A DNA stretch of 64,000 nt from Mesostigma viride (Eukaryota; Streptophyta; Mesostigmatophyceae; Mesostigmatales; Mesostigmataceae). The translations under genes and the position numbers were made by a program. Below the pieces are notes generated by a model. That model saw nothing but the letters and a program-made list of their open reading frames with translations. It was not told where the DNA came from and did no database searches. The number at the start of each line of letters is the position of its first letter. Position 1 is the stretch's first letter. The stretch spans positions 1,812,125 to 1,876,124 of the forward strand of contig RPFO01000130.1 of NCBI GenBank assembly GCA_009746045.1, read 5' to 3'. Of this stretch, positions 62,286-64,000 are shown one piece after another.

Positions 62286-63847
62286 CTTAGCTTATATGTC
62301 ATAGTAGTTTATTATAGTAGTAGTATTTTAAGTAGTATATATACTGGACAAGCGTGGGAAACATCTGCTGGTCACATGCATGGTTGGGCAAGCGTGGGAA
62401 ATATTTTGTTGGTCATGTGCACGGTTTCATTAAGCTGGAATGCATTAGCACAACAATGTGTGATGTACCCAGGGGCATGCCACCTGCACCACCCAGCGTA
62501 TGCAATCCAACGTTTCAGAGGCCTAGATATGGGCTTATGATAGGGCGCCCCTGACCTGACCTGGGTGTAGTTGGACACCTTAAATGTATGGGTGGATCTC
62601 TGTCTGCATCTCGTTACCGGATATGCGGCTTCGTAGTGAGTGTGGAGCAGTTCATGAATGCTTGCCGATCCCAGCTAGGGTCGTGCTGCCCCTTGTATAT
62701 ATACCATTGGTTCGCTCTCCTCAACTTCCAAAATTTTCTTTTTAAATATGAATATAGTTTTTTTGTTGCAATTATATATACTTGTATACATTAATGGAGC
62801 ACTTTGTGGTCATGCTATTCCGAATCCGACACCCTCAGCTAAGCATGTTTGTGTGCCTACAGTACGCTGGCGTGAAACCAGCCTGCATCTAACCCTTTAC
62901 TGCGGAAATACGGCTTTTCTGGGCTGCACCAAGTGCACCATGTGCTAGTTGTTTGTATTTTGGTCATGAGTCTAAGGTCACCTTGGGACAATTGAAGCAT
63001 GCTTGGTGTGGGTATTGGTGGCATTTGTTTGATGGCCCAGATGTACCACCACTACAAATGCGTCAGAGATGAACCAGCCAGTAGCATTCCCTTGCTTCGA
63101 CCCTCGATGGGCTAGCTGTCCTGCTCACGTGCTCACAGGAAGTGAGTACATTGTCACACTTTTGTAATCCTTGTGTGCCCAAGATTCCTTGCACCCATAT
63201 GGTACGGGTGCCCAGAGCTGCTTTCTTTGTGGGTCCTGCCGTCCATTGCTGTTGCCACTGCAGGCTTTGCAGTCAACTTGTGCCTGACACATACCAGCAA
63301 ATCACTTTGCGTTGTGTTGATGTTGTTCTGTGCAGTGGCTTGCAGGTAACCGGATCGCACTGGGGCCAGAAAACCCTGATCTATCAAATCTTGGCGGGAT
63401 TGTGAGCTTCGTGCTATTGGCTACAGCTGTGTATAGTTTTTTCGGAGTTGGCTGGATCATCGCGTTTGGGCTTCTTTTGGCAATTGTGTATGAGAAGTCT
63501 TCGGGCTAGCTAGTTGCCAGGTTTTTCAGGTCGCTGGACAATGGCGACTCAGGTCATGGGGCCCTAACTTGTATGACTAATAGCTAGGTTGTCATTTGAC
63601 AGGTCTTGTGATGGATAGGCCTTCCACCCCTTTCATTCATTCCATGCTGTTGAGAATCATGTACACAGTCACTTGATTGAACCTGTATGTTATGGACAGC
63701 AACCCCATAGTATGTTGCTTATTTCTTTGATTCAGTATGATGATCGTTTATAACCACCAGACATCTCCGATATTTGCCCACTGAAAGAGTCGATAACACG
63801 CCGGATGAGTACAGACGTGGCGGGATAGTATTAAATTAAATTAAATT
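62286..63847. other. No gene recognised; small direct duplication at 62345-62430
   Basis: CAAGCGTGGGAAA-AT-T ... TGGTCA-(T)GTGCA occurs twice near 62347 and 62390. Elsewhere only short frames. The TTTGCAGTGGCTTGCAGGTAA-like steps around 63260-63350 could be splice sites of an unrecognised gene, but no protein homology was seen. Confidence 0.35.
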
Positions 63848-64000
63848 GTAACATAGCTCAGTTGGGAGTACATGTAGCACATATCCCTGAGAAGGGGCAC
63901 ATGGCTTTTAATACATTCTGGGCTACTTCCTGCAACTTGAGGGTGTAAACTACACCTGCTCTCGGTGCACAAAGTGCACCTGCACCATTATGTATTCCAG
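63848..64000 (-). repeat. HLE 3' UTR (repeat Q) copy running off the window
   Basis: GTAACATAGCTCAGTTGGGA ... GTAGCACATATCCCTGAGAA ... CTACTTCCTGCAA ... GGTGCACAAAGTGCACCTGC, the same order as 23637-23790. Preceded by ATTAAATTAAATTAAATTG. It continues beyond the end of the window. Confidence 0.85.

Noticed and set aside
61828-62540. Overlapping frames of 158 and 225 codons
   Set aside because: Both depend on a low-complexity CT tract, and neither shows a domain.

Overview
The window is nuclear DNA of a eukaryote, most likely a green alga or a close relative. The evidence is a spliced, plant-like STT3 gene, GC-rich coding sequence, and a Penelope-like element with an N-terminal GIY-YIG domain, a type described from green algae and protists. 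No bacterial operon, rRNA, functional tRNA or CRISPR array is visible. The organism call is inference.

Layout: (1) 1-4410 holds G-rich microsatellites and the last four exons of STT3, the catalytic subunit of oligosaccharyltransferase. Its introns carry a 34-bp satellite and degenerate copies of exon edges. (2) 4.4-6.4 kb has no recognisable gene. (3) 6.4-56 kb is a nest of transposons. It holds an ORF1-only LINE-like family (called HLE here), a LINE reverse transcriptase family, a third LINE family whose 3' ends encode a zinc finger plus a restriction-enzyme-like endonuclease (RLE LINE), a Penelope-like element, five TTAA-targeting DNA transposons, a tandem dimer of a TG..CA-bounded element, a 1-kb cluster of perfect palindromes, and two Copia-like LTR retrotransposons, one inserted in the other. 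(4) 58.7-61.4 kb carries two predicted SAP-domain genes. (5) 61.4-64 kb is mostly unassigned and ends in a repeat copy.

The nesting can be read from the sequence. Insertions at TTAA split an ORF1 gene, a Penelope-like polyprotein, an RLE LINE and a LINE 3' UTR. In most cases the empty site can be recovered from a related copy in the window or from restored reading frame. Copia B (45646-52434) sits inside Copia A with a 5-bp target duplication, ACTGG, and nearly identical LTRs, so it is recent.

The most unusual coding content is in the two Copia-like elements. Both have the order integrase, aspartic-protease-like domain, reverse transcriptase, RNase H, whereas Copia elements normally place protease before integrase. 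Both have HGDD in place of YVDD in the reverse transcriptase, and DTN or DTD in place of DTG or DSG in the protease. In Copia B, gag and pol share one frame separated by a single TGA followed by CTAG, a known leaky-stop context. Family names for transposons are assigned by motif recognition only; no database search was possible.
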